A stretch of 23,388 nt of DNA from Candidatus Poseidoniaceae archaeon (GTDB lineage: Archaea; Thermoplasmatota; Poseidoniia; Poseidoniales; Poseidoniaceae): contig JASLVI010000007.1 in the NCBI GenBank assembly GCA_030741455.1, forward strand, positions 1 to 23,388. Direction: 5' to 3'. This document shows positions 14,016-22,502 of this stretch, in pieces (within the stretch, counting starts at the first letter, position 1; each line of letters begins with the position of its first letter). The translations under genes and the position numbers were made by a program. Below the pieces are notes generated by a model. It saw nothing but the letters and a program-made list of their open reading frames with translations. It was not told where the DNA came from and made no database searches.

Positions 14016-15476
14016 TGCTAAAGGTTCGAGTCGCAAAACAGGTCTTGCCAGTTCGGCTTTTGTTGTGTTTTCGATAACTCCGTCAACATCTTTGTACGCT
14101 TCTGGTGCTTCTTCCGAAAGGATATTCTTTGTTGCTGCTTGAACGATGATACCTTTGTCTCGAAGTTCATTCCCCTTCGCTTCAGCATTGATTTGTTTTC
14201 TTGCTGCCGCTCTCGACAAGGCGCGACCTGCGCCATGACAAGCGCTTCCAAACGCTTGATTTTGACCCGAGTAAGGTCCTGCCATGATCCATGATCCTCT
14301 CCCCATATCTCCTGGAACAATAACGGGCTGACCGGTCTTCGAGAATTTCGAATGAAGTTCTGATTGCTCCCCACTAAACGCTCTGGTTGCACCTTTTCGA
14401 TGAACGACACATGTGCAATTCTTTCCATGAACGATATGGTCTTCGATTTTAGCGATGTTATGGGAGACATCATACAATGTTGAAAGTTCAACACTTTCAC
14501 CGAGTTCAGCCCTTAATCCCTTGAACAATCGGTCGGTTAGAACAGCTCGATTCGCAAATGCATAATTTGCTGCGGTTTTCATGTCGTTGAGATACGCTTG
14601 TCCTTCTTTGGAGTTAATCGGTGCGGATGCTAGTTGTCGATCTGGAAGAACATAGCCCCACTCTTCATCGACCCATGAATGGTCTCGTTGTTTCAGTCGC
14701 AACTCTAGGTTGTGAATGTGATCGCTACACACTTGGTGGCCTAGTCCACGTGATCCTGAATGTATCATCGCCACAACTTGATTTTCATCGAGATTCCATT
14801 GACGTGCAGTTTCTTCATCGACTATTTGTGAAACTCTTTGCAATTCTAAAAAATGATTCCCGCTTCCGAGCGTTCCGAGTGCCTTCAATCCACGTTGCTT
14901 TGCACGTTGGCTGATGCTCAGTTCATCAACTTCGAATGAACCATCTGATTCAACGCTGCCAACTGAATGATGTTGGCCTACATCTATGGTATCAAGTTCT
15001 TTCAAACCTGCTCGCAGAATCATGTTAAGATCGGATTCGGTGATGTTCACACCACCTTTACCAGATCCTCCCGCAGGGATTCGTCCGTTCAATCGTCTGG
15101 CTAATTTCTCGAGGTTGGGGATGTCATTTGCATCGATGTTCAATGCTACTGCACGCACTCCACAGTTGATGTCGAATCCAACTGCGCCGGGAGAAATCGC
15201 GCCTCCTTGTTCACCTTGCTCAACATCTGTAGCAACAACTCCGCCAATGGGGAGGCCATAGCCATAATGCCAATCTGCCATGCCCCAGGCAGTTCCAACT
15301 GCGCCAGGTAATTCAGTCGCATTCATCAGTTGAATAGGGCCTCTTCCGTCTTGATAATTCAGAATATCATCCATCGAAGAAATAATGGCGGCATCGATCT
15401 TCATTCGATTATGCGCCTTGATTCGAACCACGCCAGGCGTTGAGAGGTCAACGTGCTTGGTCCACTCAGCGGCCAT
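14001..15476 (-). CDS. rtcB: tRNA-splicing RNA ligase RtcB
   Basis: GTP- and Mn-dependent ligase that joins 2',3'-cyclic phosphate or 3'-phosphate RNA ends to 5'-OH ends, completing archaeal tRNA splicing and RNA repair. The 491-residue product carries the metal and nucleotide site residues: Asp102 and Cys105 (GFDINCGVR), Asn207/His208 (GSGNHFLE), His239 (MIHSGSRG), His339 (YDVSHN) and the guanylylated His414 (ACHGAGRALS). No intein is present, although inteins occur in some archaeal RtcB genes. The start ATG 15476 has AAGGA upstream and gives MAAEWTKHVDL; the frame is open 24 codons further, but without family similarity. It diverges from alaS, near two tRNA genes. Neither tRNA here has an intron. 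Confidence 0.95.
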   Translation of the reverse strand: MAAEWTKHVDLSTPGVVRIKAHNRMKIDAAIISSMDDILNYQDGRGPIQLMNATELPGAVGTAWGMADWHYGYGLPIGGVVATDVEQGEQGGAISPGAVGFDINCGVRAVALNIDANDIPNLEKLARRLNGRIPAGGSGKGGVNITESDLNMILRAGLKELDTIDVGQHHSVGSVESDGSFEVDELSISQRAKQRGLKALGTLGSGNHFLELQRVSQIVDEETARQWNLDENQVVAMIHSGSRGLGHQVCSDHIHNLELRLKQRDHSWVDEEWGYVLPDRQLASAPINSKEGQAYLNDMKTAANYAFANRAVLTDRLFKGLRAELGESVELSTLYDVSHNIAKIEDHIVHGKNCTCVVHRKGATRAFSGEQSELHSKFSKTGQPVIVPGDMGRGSWIMAGPYSGQNQAFGSACHGAGRALSRAAARKQINAEAKGNELRDKGIIVQAATKNILSEEAPEAYKDVDGVIENTTKAELARPVLRLEPLAVIKG

Positions 15477-15579
15477 GATTGTCCTTCGACCTCTTTCATT
15501 TGATGATTTCCACTTTTTCACGATGTTCATAGGGAGAGTTGAAAGCAACGACGACCACCCGCAAACTGGAGGCGTTGGT

Positions 15580-18429
15580 TTGAGTCTACCGGCTATCGAC
15601 TTGGCAGTATTCCATGAAAATGGCTATGTTCGTCGTCAATGTCGAATTACAGACCTATGGTTCTGGACCAATGATGACAACCGCACCACATGTGGCGATA
15701 CTCATGAAGATGAATACACCTTCATTGGGAAGCCCCTTATTGCTGGTTTTGAACAACGTGGGAAAGCGTTGAAAGATGCCATGAGAGAAGCATTCCTTTC
15801 GTTTTTTGAATCGTATGATCACCATCGCGTGAACCCTTATCCAGTTCTCGCTCGATGGCGAGATGATATCCACTTAACCATAGCATCGATTGCTGATTTC
15901 CAACCGCATGTTACGTCTGGCCAAGTTGCACCCCCGGCAAATCCATTGACGATTTCACAACCGTGCATTCGATTGACTGATGTGGATGCTGTTGGTCGCT
16001 CAGGTCGACATTTAACCACCTTCGAGATGATGGCTCATCACGTTTTCAACCGCTCAGATGAAGGTGAGATGTACTATTGGATGGAGGAATGTGTTGCTTA
16101 TTGCCATGCCATGTTGACGGAAACCTTCGGCATCACTTCCGATGAAATTACCTATGTTGAGAATCCTTGGTGTGGCGGTGGCAATGCAGGACCAGCGGTT
16201 GAAGTCATCGTTGGAGGTCTTGAACTCGCAACATTGGTCTTCATGAATCTTGAAGAGTCACAAGATGGTGACATTGAGCTTAAAGGCGACCGCTACAAAG
16301 AGATGCCTCTGCAAATTATCGATACAGGATACGGATTGGAGCGCTTTTGTTGGGCTGCTGCCGGAACACCAACCATTTACGAGGCGATTTACCCGGAAAC
16401 CGTTGAATGGCTCAAAGCCATCTCTGGATTTTCTGAAGTTGCCTCTCGATGGCCTGATCTGAATCTCGATACACTGCTTGGTGAAATGAGTCGTCTGAAC
16501 GGAATCATGAACATCGAGCCCGGCGTTGATGCTGAACACCTCTCAGAGATTTTTATCACGCGATTATCGCAAAGAGGTGTCGATTTGACACAAGAGCAGT
16601 TCCTTGCGATTACCGAGCCGTTGTCAAGAATCTATGCAATACCCGATCACCTCCACGCATTATCGCACATGCTCGGGGATGGGCTCGTTCCTTCAAATGC
16701 AAAAGCAGGTTACCTCGCCAGAATGTTGGCCCGCAGAATTTTGCGGATGAGAGATGAACTGGGAATAGAGGTCTCATTGTCTGAACTCATTGAACACCAC
16801 CTTGACATCAACATGGAAGGGCATGATATGAAACAAACAAAAGATGGTTTGCTTACGATTATGTCTCTTGAGGAGGAACGATATCGAGAAGTTCTGAGAA
16901 AGGGCTCAAACCTCATTAATCAGTCGTTGAAGTCTGTTGATATCAATGCAGAGCAATTGCCTGATGAATTGCTGTTCCAACTCAATGATTCTCACGGGCT
17001 TCCTCCTGATATGGTCATTAGCATGGCCCAAAAAAGTGGATGGAATCGCCTTCGATTACGTACGGGATTTTCAGCAGAGATGGCCGAACGTCATGCGAAA
17101 ATGGCGAAGGCCGCTGCATCAACTGTTCAACAATCCTCGTATGTTGCTGAATTACCAGTTCTACCTGAGACCGTTCCCTTATACTATGGTGATGTCCAGC
17201 AACGAAGTTTCGATGCGAGCGTCCTCGCATCTATGCCATTGATCGATGGCGTAGGCCCTGAATCTGCTACGCACGCAATTGTTCTATCTGAGACGTGCTT
17301 CTATCCTGAAGGAGGTGGCCAAGAAGGTGATTACGGTTCACTTACTACGGATGGGACCTCACGTCAGGTGCTTGATACTCAGAAACAAGGCGGACTGATT
17401 TTGCACCTTTGTGATGGTCCATTTGATGTAGGTGACCTTATTCATGGTTCAATCGATTGGAAGCGACGTAAGCAACTCATGGATCACCACACTGCTGTTC
17501 ACATTGTAGGTGGGGCCGCACGAAGAATTCTTGGGCCCCATATCTATCAGGCTGGTGCTAACAAGTCCACTGAACTTGCTCGCCTCGACATTACGCATTA
17601 TCGCCGACTTACACGAGAAGACTTGGATGCAATTGAAATTCTTGCGAACGAAGTACTCGGGCAAGTATCTCGTACCGAGAAAACCATTCTCGCTCGTCAC
17701 GAAGCGGACAAAAAACATGGATTTGACTTGTATCAAGGCGGTGCGCCGAAAGGAAATGAAATACGCGTCCTGAGAATCGCTGACCACGACGTTCAAGCAT
17801 GTGGTGGGACGCATCATGATGAACCTGGACAAATCGGTTCAATACGCATCGTTCGTTCAACTGCGGTTCAGGATGGTGTCGAACGTCTTCATATCGTTGC
17901 AGGTGAATCCGCACTTCGTTTTGCACGAGAACAAGATGAAATCCTACGTGAAACATCGAAGACATTTGCAGTTTCCACCGAAGATTTGCCGAAAATAGCA
18001 GAACGTTTCTTCAATGAATGGAAGGAACAGAGAAAACGAATTGAACAACTTGAAGCAGAAATCGTCCGCTTGAGAACTTCTGGTGGCGGTGATGATTCTG
18101 TTTCAGTTGATGGCGTTCGGATTGTCATCATGGAAGTTGAAGGAAACCTCAAGCAATTGACATCAATGCTACAAGAATTAACAAGAGATTCCAATAATCC
18201 AACATTGGCAGTTCTTGGTTCGAGAGAAGGTGGTGGAAAACTCATGGTCGCATGTACGGAAGACAGCATTGCATCCGAGAGATACAATGCCGTCGACCTT
18301 CTTCGTTCGATCATACCTCACATTCGGGGTGGAGGCGGTGGTCGGCCGACGATGGCTCAGGGCGGTGGCTCAAATGCAGAAGGTTTGGATGATGCTTTGC
18401 AGGCAGCAAAAGAGATCGTTCAATCTTGA
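15580..18429 (+). CDS. alaS: Alanyl-tRNA synthetase, archaeal type
   Basis: The enzyme charges tRNA-Ala and edits Ser/Gly mischarging. With a TTG start at 15580 the product has 949 residues and begins MSLPAIDLAVFHENGYVRR, matching archaeal AlaS N-termini; GGAGG at 15568-15572 lies 7 nt upstream. An ATG at 15523 would add 19 residues but has no ribosome binding site. The class II catalytic core includes WCGGGNAGPAVEVIVGGLEL. The editing domain has HTAVH (637-641) and CGGTH (741-745), so all four editing-site zinc ligands are present. A coiled coil and a glycine-rich C-Ala region (GGGGGRP) end the protein. Near the N-terminus two of the cysteines usual in archaeal homologues are replaced (CRIT and CGDTHE). 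The end overlaps the convergent Nudix gene by 10 nt. Confidence 0.93.
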   Translation: MSLPAIDLAVFHENGYVRRQCRITDLWFWTNDDNRTTCGDTHEDEYTFIGKPLIAGFEQRGKALKDAMREAFLSFFESYDHHRVNPYPVLARWRDDIHLTIASIADFQPHVTSGQVAPPANPLTISQPCIRLTDVDAVGRSGRHLTTFEMMAHHVFNRSDEGEMYYWMEECVAYCHAMLTETFGITSDEITYVENPWCGGGNAGPAVEVIVGGLELATLVFMNLEESQDGDIELKGDRYKEMPLQIIDTGYGLERFCWAAAGTPTIYEAIYPETVEWLKAISGFSEVASRWPDLNLDTLLGEMSRLNGIMNIEPGVDAEHLSEIFITRLSQRGVDLTQEQFLAITEPLSRIYAIPDHLHALSHMLGDGLVPSNAKAGYLARMLARRILRMRDELGIEVSLSELIEHHLDINMEGHDMKQTKDGLLTIMSLEEERYREVLRKGSNLINQSLKSVDINAEQLPDELLFQLNDSHGLPPDMVISMAQKSGWNRLRLRTGFSAEMAERHAKMAKAAASTVQQSSYVAELPVLPETVPLYYGDVQQRSFDASVLASMPLIDGVGPESATHAIVLSETCFYPEGGGQEGDYGSLTTDGTSRQVLDTQKQGGLILHLCDGPFDVGDLIHGSIDWKRRKQLMDHHTAVHIVGGAARRILGPHIYQAGANKSTELARLDITHYRRLTREDLDAIEILANEVLGQVSRTEKTILARHEADKKHGFDLYQGGAPKGNEIRVLRIADHDVQACGGTHHDEPGQIGSIRIVRSTAVQDGVERLHIVAGESALRFAREQDEILRETSKTFAVSTEDLPKIAERFFNEWKEQRKRIEQLEAEIVRLRTSGGGDDSVSVDGVRIVIMEVEGNLKQLTSMLQELTRDSNNPTLAVLGSREGGGKLMVACTEDSIASERYNAVDLLRSIIPHIRGGGGGRPTMAQGGGSNAEGLDDALQAAKEIVQS

Positions 18430-19142
18430 AGTGATTCCAGAGCAATCCGGTCAAATTCCGATGCAGCATTATCGATAGCGTCGTGTAATGAGAACCATTT
18501 TGCTTCAGCAATTTCGCCTTTTTTCAACGCCAACTCATCGATTTTTCCATTCCAGATGCCACAATATGTGAAGCTCATGAACGAAACCCCCTCACGGAAA
18601 AACGATCGTTGTGTAATAACCGGTTTTCGTTCTTCAAGGGCGACAGTAATTCCGAGTTCTTCTTCTGTTTCACGGATACAACCCTCTGCAGGTTCTTCGC
18701 TGTGGTTCATGTAACCGCCTGGAAGCCCCCAATATCCTTTGAAGAAACCTCGTTCAACCTTTACCATGAGGATTTGTTGTTCTTCATTACGGATGATCAC
18801 TTTTGATACGAGACGATGAAGTGAACGATAAACAGCTTCCCGAACAACGGGATGAACTGCGTCATCGGAGACCACCTTGTCTTTCCATGCCCAATGTTCT
18901 GGCCATTCAATACGAGGATGGCCATGAATGACGGTATAGGTCGCGTCAGAAAATCGTACATCTGTTTGTCGCTCTTCATCCCATTTGATGCCCATATGCA
19001 TTAGTTCATCGATTGTTGGAAAACGTAACGAAGCAGGCACGTCTTGCCGTCCCATGATGCAATCTTGAGGACCATGTCCATCTTCGTTAACCAGCAGAAG
19101 TTTTCCATCGTGCTCGAGATACACGACCGTCTGCGGGTGCAT
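18420..19142 (-). CDS. Nudix hydrolase with N-terminal extension
   Basis: A 240-residue protein. The C-terminal half is a Nudix fold with a nearly perfect Nudix box (GYMNHSEEPAEGCIRETEEE followed by LGI), which binds Mg and cleaves a nucleoside diphosphate linked to another group; the hydrophobic position after RE is threonine instead of an aliphatic residue. About 110 residues precede it, including YLEHDGKLLLVNEDGHGPQD, which resembles the first strands of a Nudix fold and may be a degenerate copy or a substrate domain. The start ATG 19142 has GGTGAGG 7 nt upstream; the GTG two codons earlier is less well placed. It diverges from the metallo-beta-lactamase gene with 79 nt between starts. The substrate cannot be predicted. 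Confidence 0.88.
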   Translation of the reverse strand: MHPQTVVYLEHDGKLLLVNEDGHGPQDCIMGRQDVPASLRFPTIDELMHMGIKWDEERQTDVRFSDATYTVIHGHPRIEWPEHWAWKDKVVSDDAVHPVVREAVYRSLHRLVSKVIIRNEEQQILMVKVERGFFKGYWGLPGGYMNHSEEPAEGCIRETEEELGITVALEERKPVITQRSFFREGVSFMSFTYCGIWNGKIDELALKKGEIAEAKWFSLHDAIDNAASEFDRIALESLQD

Positions 19143-19194
19143 ATTCACGCCTCACCGTCACTCCGTATCAATCCTCGTCTATCGAGAATGAGTT

Positions 19195-19207
19195 GAAGTA
19201 GGACTTC
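19195..19207. repeat. Inverted repeat in the divergent promoter region
   Basis: GAAGT (19195-19199) and ACTTC (19203-19207) flank AGG. The repeat lies 14 nt before the metallo-beta-lactamase-fold gene, between two divergent genes, so it could be an operator or a short hairpin. Short repeats of this kind can arise by chance. Confidence 0.25.
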
Positions 19208-19221
19208 GTATTGGCCGTATC

Positions 19222-19923
19222 ATGCAAGTTGAAGATATTCGACCAGAAGGTTGGGCTTGTACGTATCTCATTGAGAATGAAGGCAAGGCGGTTCTTATCG
19301 ACCCGGTATGGGATTACATCGCTCATTATCAAGAAGTACTCGTCAATCGTGCGTTAGATCTCATTGCTTGTATTGCAACGCATACACATGCAGACCATAT
19401 TACAGCATGCTTTTCTTTGTCACAAGAACAGAGAATTCCATTCTACATGTGGAAGGATACTGCATCGCTTGGCGTTACCGATTATGTTGATGAAAACACT
19501 CAACTTGAGTTGGCAGGTGTCGACTATTCCTTCCATCATGTTCCAGGTCATACGTCAGATTCGATGATCATCTGTGTAGAAGGCCACATCTTTACTGGCG
19601 ACTTTCTGTTCAATGGTGGAGCAGGTGTTGGACGTGACGATTTGCCGAGTGGTCGTCTCAAGGAACACTGGGACTCCATTCAATCGCTTGGCCATCTCTC
19701 GGATGATGTATTGGTTTGTAGCGGTCACGAGCCTCCTGGTACGGAACTCCAAACATTGGGTTGGAACCGAGAACATAATCCAATTATGAACATGAAGAAT
19801 TTTGACGAATTTGTTGAGTGGCAAAACAAAACTGCAGAACAACTAGGGTCTGTTTCAAAAATTAAAACAGCACTTCCTGCGAATCTTTTTGCTGAAATTC
19901 CAGATCACATACCGTGGCTCTAA
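19222..19923 (+). CDS. Metallo-beta-lactamase-fold hydrolase, persulfide-dioxygenase-like
   Basis: A 233-residue cytosolic enzyme of the glyoxalase II/ETHE1 branch. The metal site is complete: His54, His56, Asp58 and His59 (THTHADH), His110 (VPGHTSDS), Asp127 (FTGDFLF) and His169 (CSGHEPPG). The D-F-L-F-N-G-G-A-G-V-G-R-D-D segment after the bridging aspartate resembles the ETHE1 (DALLIRGCGRTD) pattern, suggesting an iron-dependent persulfide dioxygenase that oxidises thiol-bound sulfane sulfur to sulfite. A glyoxalase II-like hydrolase is the main alternative. No ribosome binding site is evident. The secreted subtilase gene follows after 44 nt on the same strand. A link with the cysteine desulfurase in this window is only thematic. 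Confidence 0.85.
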   Translation: MQVEDIRPEGWACTYLIENEGKAVLIDPVWDYIAHYQEVLVNRALDLIACIATHTHADHITACFSLSQEQRIPFYMWKDTASLGVTDYVDENTQLELAGVDYSFHHVPGHTSDSMIICVEGHIFTGDFLFNGGAGVGRDDLPSGRLKEHWDSIQSLGHLSDDVLVCSGHEPPGTELQTLGWNREHNPIMNMKNFDEFVEWQNKTAEQLGSVSKIKTALPANLFAEIPDHIPWL

Positions 19924-19967
19924 CGTTAAGTGCAAACACCTTTGAATGCCTTCCTTGTCGATTGTTT

Positions 19968-22502
19968 ATGGGCAACGTTGACCGTAAGAAAATACGTTTG
20001 GTTTTTTTCCTTCAATTGATGTTTTTGCTTTCGTTGAGTACGCCATTGGTTCAGGGGACAAATCCGTATGGTGATGTTACAAAGATGGATGCTGCTCTTG
20101 AATCAGCATTGATTTCAACGGATGATGACGAACAAACATTTGAAGTCATTTTCCAATTGCATACAACAGTCACAAATGAGGACATCAACTTCTTGGAAAC
20201 TGCTGGTGCAATCCACCTTCATGAAGCCAAACTCATCAATGGAGGACTTCTTGAGGCAACACCGGACATCATTCGTCAGTTGTCTACTTGGGACCGAGTC
20301 AAATATTTGGAACTGAACAGAGAACTGGAGTTCTTTTATTTGCCACCCGAATGGGGTGGCGACCCAACTGATCCTTCGATCATGATGCATGAAACAACAC
20401 ACGTTGTGCGAGCAACTGATACCTGGCATCGTGCTATTATTGACGTTGATGGAAATGTGCAATTTGATGTTGACAATGCATTTACAGAATGGGACGGTGA
20501 TGGCACTGCAATTGTCGATCTTGATACTGGCGTAGATGCAGGACATCCTGATTTTGACTATCTTGAACCATGGACTGGAGAGAAAGTCATCTATTCAGCA
20601 AAGTGGAGCGGCGTTTGGACTGAAACACGCAACTCCGACACCTCCTCTGGACACGGAACTCACGTCGGCGGGACAATCGCAGGCAATGGTGATGCCTCTT
20701 CAGGACGGCGTGCAGGCGTTGCTAAGGGTGGACAAATGGTTGCTCTAGGAACAGGTGATGGAGCCTCTATATTTGCTGCGGAACAAGGACTTGAATGGAC
20801 CTATGAGCATTCGATACCTTCTCAGAATTCATACCACATACGAGTTGTATCAAACTCTTGGGGTACCGATGGCGATTACGATCCTAATGGAGCGATTGCA
20901 ACAATAACCGACAAACTGACCTTCGAGAATGGTGTTGCTGTTATTTTTGCAGCAAGCAATTCCGGCGGCTCAGGCGGAGGTGGTGAGTGCAGTGGTGATC
21001 TGCGCACCAATGTCTATGCAAATACACCTTCAGCAATATCCGTGGCTGCCTTGACGCATGATGGTACACAAGTGACCTCATTTTCATCCCGTGGTTGCAT
21101 GAATCAGCAACACACATGGCCCGATGTTGGTGCGCCAGGTCGAGATATTTGGGCGACTGCTCCGCGTGGAACTGCAATCGATGCAAGTACCAGGACACAA
21201 GGCGATCTCTACTACATGGCCATCTCAGGAACATCGATGGCTACGCCACACGTTGGCGGAATGGCAGGCATCATCCTCGATGTTGCACCATCATTGGGTG
21301 TTGCAGATTACCATCGTGAGGATCACGATGAGGGGGATAGTCTCGTCGGTGGAGAGAGTACAGCAGCCTACGGTCAATTCGATGATTGGGATGAAGCAAA
21401 CTACTCTCGAATTCATGAACTCGAATTGATTCTTGAGTTGACTGCTCGATATGAAGGTATGGAGAATTCTTGTGAGGAAGGGAATGACGAAGACGCATGC
21501 AGTGATATCCCTGCTGAATGCTACCGTTCAGCCACAGGACAATGCCATGACTGGAGAATAGGTCATGGATTGACGGATGTTGATGCAGCTGTAGCGCTCG
21601 CTCGTACTCTGCAACTGATGCGTGATCAGGATGGAGATGGATTGGTCGACCATCCAGAATACACTGTTTGGGATGCATGGGACATCTATGAAAACATGAT
21701 GGTTGAAGCATCAATTCCGGTCAATACCGATCGAGTGAGTCATAGTTGGAAAGGGGATTGGAACCATTTCAATAATGGGCAAACCGGAGCTGTGTATTAT
21801 ACAGAAGATTCACATTATGTATGGATTCCAAATGGAACGATGCAACTTGAAGCACGATTTGCCCCTACAGAGTTTGATCTTGATACCGCTCAAGGTGGAG
21901 CTTTACAACTTGAAATCGATCTTGGAGAAGACGGAAGCAACGACGCTCAAGGTGCTTGCACTCGCGTCTCAGACACATGGATTTGTGACCTCGATGTTGA
22001 ACAATCTCACTGGAACTCCTGGGCACATTTCGATATTACTGGTCAAGCCTTTACCATCTTTGGAATCCTCAATGATCCTGAGTTCTTTGAATCAAGTATT
22101 CCTTACACGGTGGATGTGACGTTGACGCTTGATGTTAGTCAACCAGTCGATATTTCGATTGAACAACGTCCTGATTTCTATTCAGATCTTGACCCTGCTA
22201 CGCCATCTGATGATTATGATTCAGAATATGATGGGATGTTGACCTTTACTCGGCCTGTATATGACCAGCAAGCGATTGGAGCACTCATTCAACCAAAGAT
22301 CGTATCGGCCGATGATGTTGAGGGAGGTTTCTTCGCAGATCTCGGTGAACTATTTTCAAATTACTTTGGTGCTGCGAGTTTCTTCTTCCTATTCATGCTG
22401 CTTGCCGCTCTAGGAACAGGTTATGTTCTTCGGACAACCCGAATCGATGAGCCAAAAATACTCGTTTCAACTTCGATGGATGCAGAATTGCTAGATGATT
22501 AG
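19968..22502 (+). CDS. Large secreted subtilase (S8) with C-terminal membrane anchor
   Basis: An 844-residue protein from ATG 19968, which begins MGNVDRKKIRLVFFLQLMFL, a positively charged start and hydrophobic core of a signal peptide (about 1-30); the frame extends upstream to a GTG that overlaps the previous gene and is less likely. Residues about 35-120 form an I9-like propeptide. The S8 triad is Asp186 (VDLDTGVD), His229 (SGHGTHVGG) and Ser423 (GTSMATPHVGG), with Asn331 in the oxyanion hole. An insert (about 440-535) holds four cysteines (502, 511, 518, 526) likely to form disulfides. A DQDGDGLVD calcium-type loop lies near 553-561. Beta-rich domains follow, then a membrane helix (about 798-819) and a short cytosolic tail. 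It is a cell-surface degradative protease. Confidence 0.93.
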   Translation: MGNVDRKKIRLVFFLQLMFLLSLSTPLVQGTNPYGDVTKMDAALESALISTDDDEQTFEVIFQLHTTVTNEDINFLETAGAIHLHEAKLINGGLLEATPDIIRQLSTWDRVKYLELNRELEFFYLPPEWGGDPTDPSIMMHETTHVVRATDTWHRAIIDVDGNVQFDVDNAFTEWDGDGTAIVDLDTGVDAGHPDFDYLEPWTGEKVIYSAKWSGVWTETRNSDTSSGHGTHVGGTIAGNGDASSGRRAGVAKGGQMVALGTGDGASIFAAEQGLEWTYEHSIPSQNSYHIRVVSNSWGTDGDYDPNGAIATITDKLTFENGVAVIFAASNSGGSGGGGECSGDLRTNVYANTPSAISVAALTHDGTQVTSFSSRGCMNQQHTWPDVGAPGRDIWATAPRGTAIDASTRTQGDLYYMAISGTSMATPHVGGMAGIILDVAPSLGVADYHREDHDEGDSLVGGESTAAYGQFDDWDEANYSRIHELELILELTARYEGMENSCEEGNDEDACSDIPAECYRSATGQCHDWRIGHGLTDVDAAVALARTLQLMRDQDGDGLVDHPEYTVWDAWDIYENMMVEASIPVNTDRVSHSWKGDWNHFNNGQTGAVYYTEDSHYVWIPNGTMQLEARFAPTEFDLDTAQGGALQLEIDLGEDGSNDAQGACTRVSDTWICDLDVEQSHWNSWAHFDITGQAFTIFGILNDPEFFESSIPYTVDVTLTLDVSQPVDISIEQRPDFYSDLDPATPSDDYDSEYDGMLTFTRPVYDQQAIGALIQPKIVSADDVEGGFFADLGELFSNYFGAASFFFLFMLLAALGTGYVLRTTRIDEPKILVSTSMDAELLDD

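Noticed and set aside
14001..15476. An intein within RtcB
   Set aside because: The active-site motifs are contiguous and the length (491 residues) is that of an intein-free enzyme.
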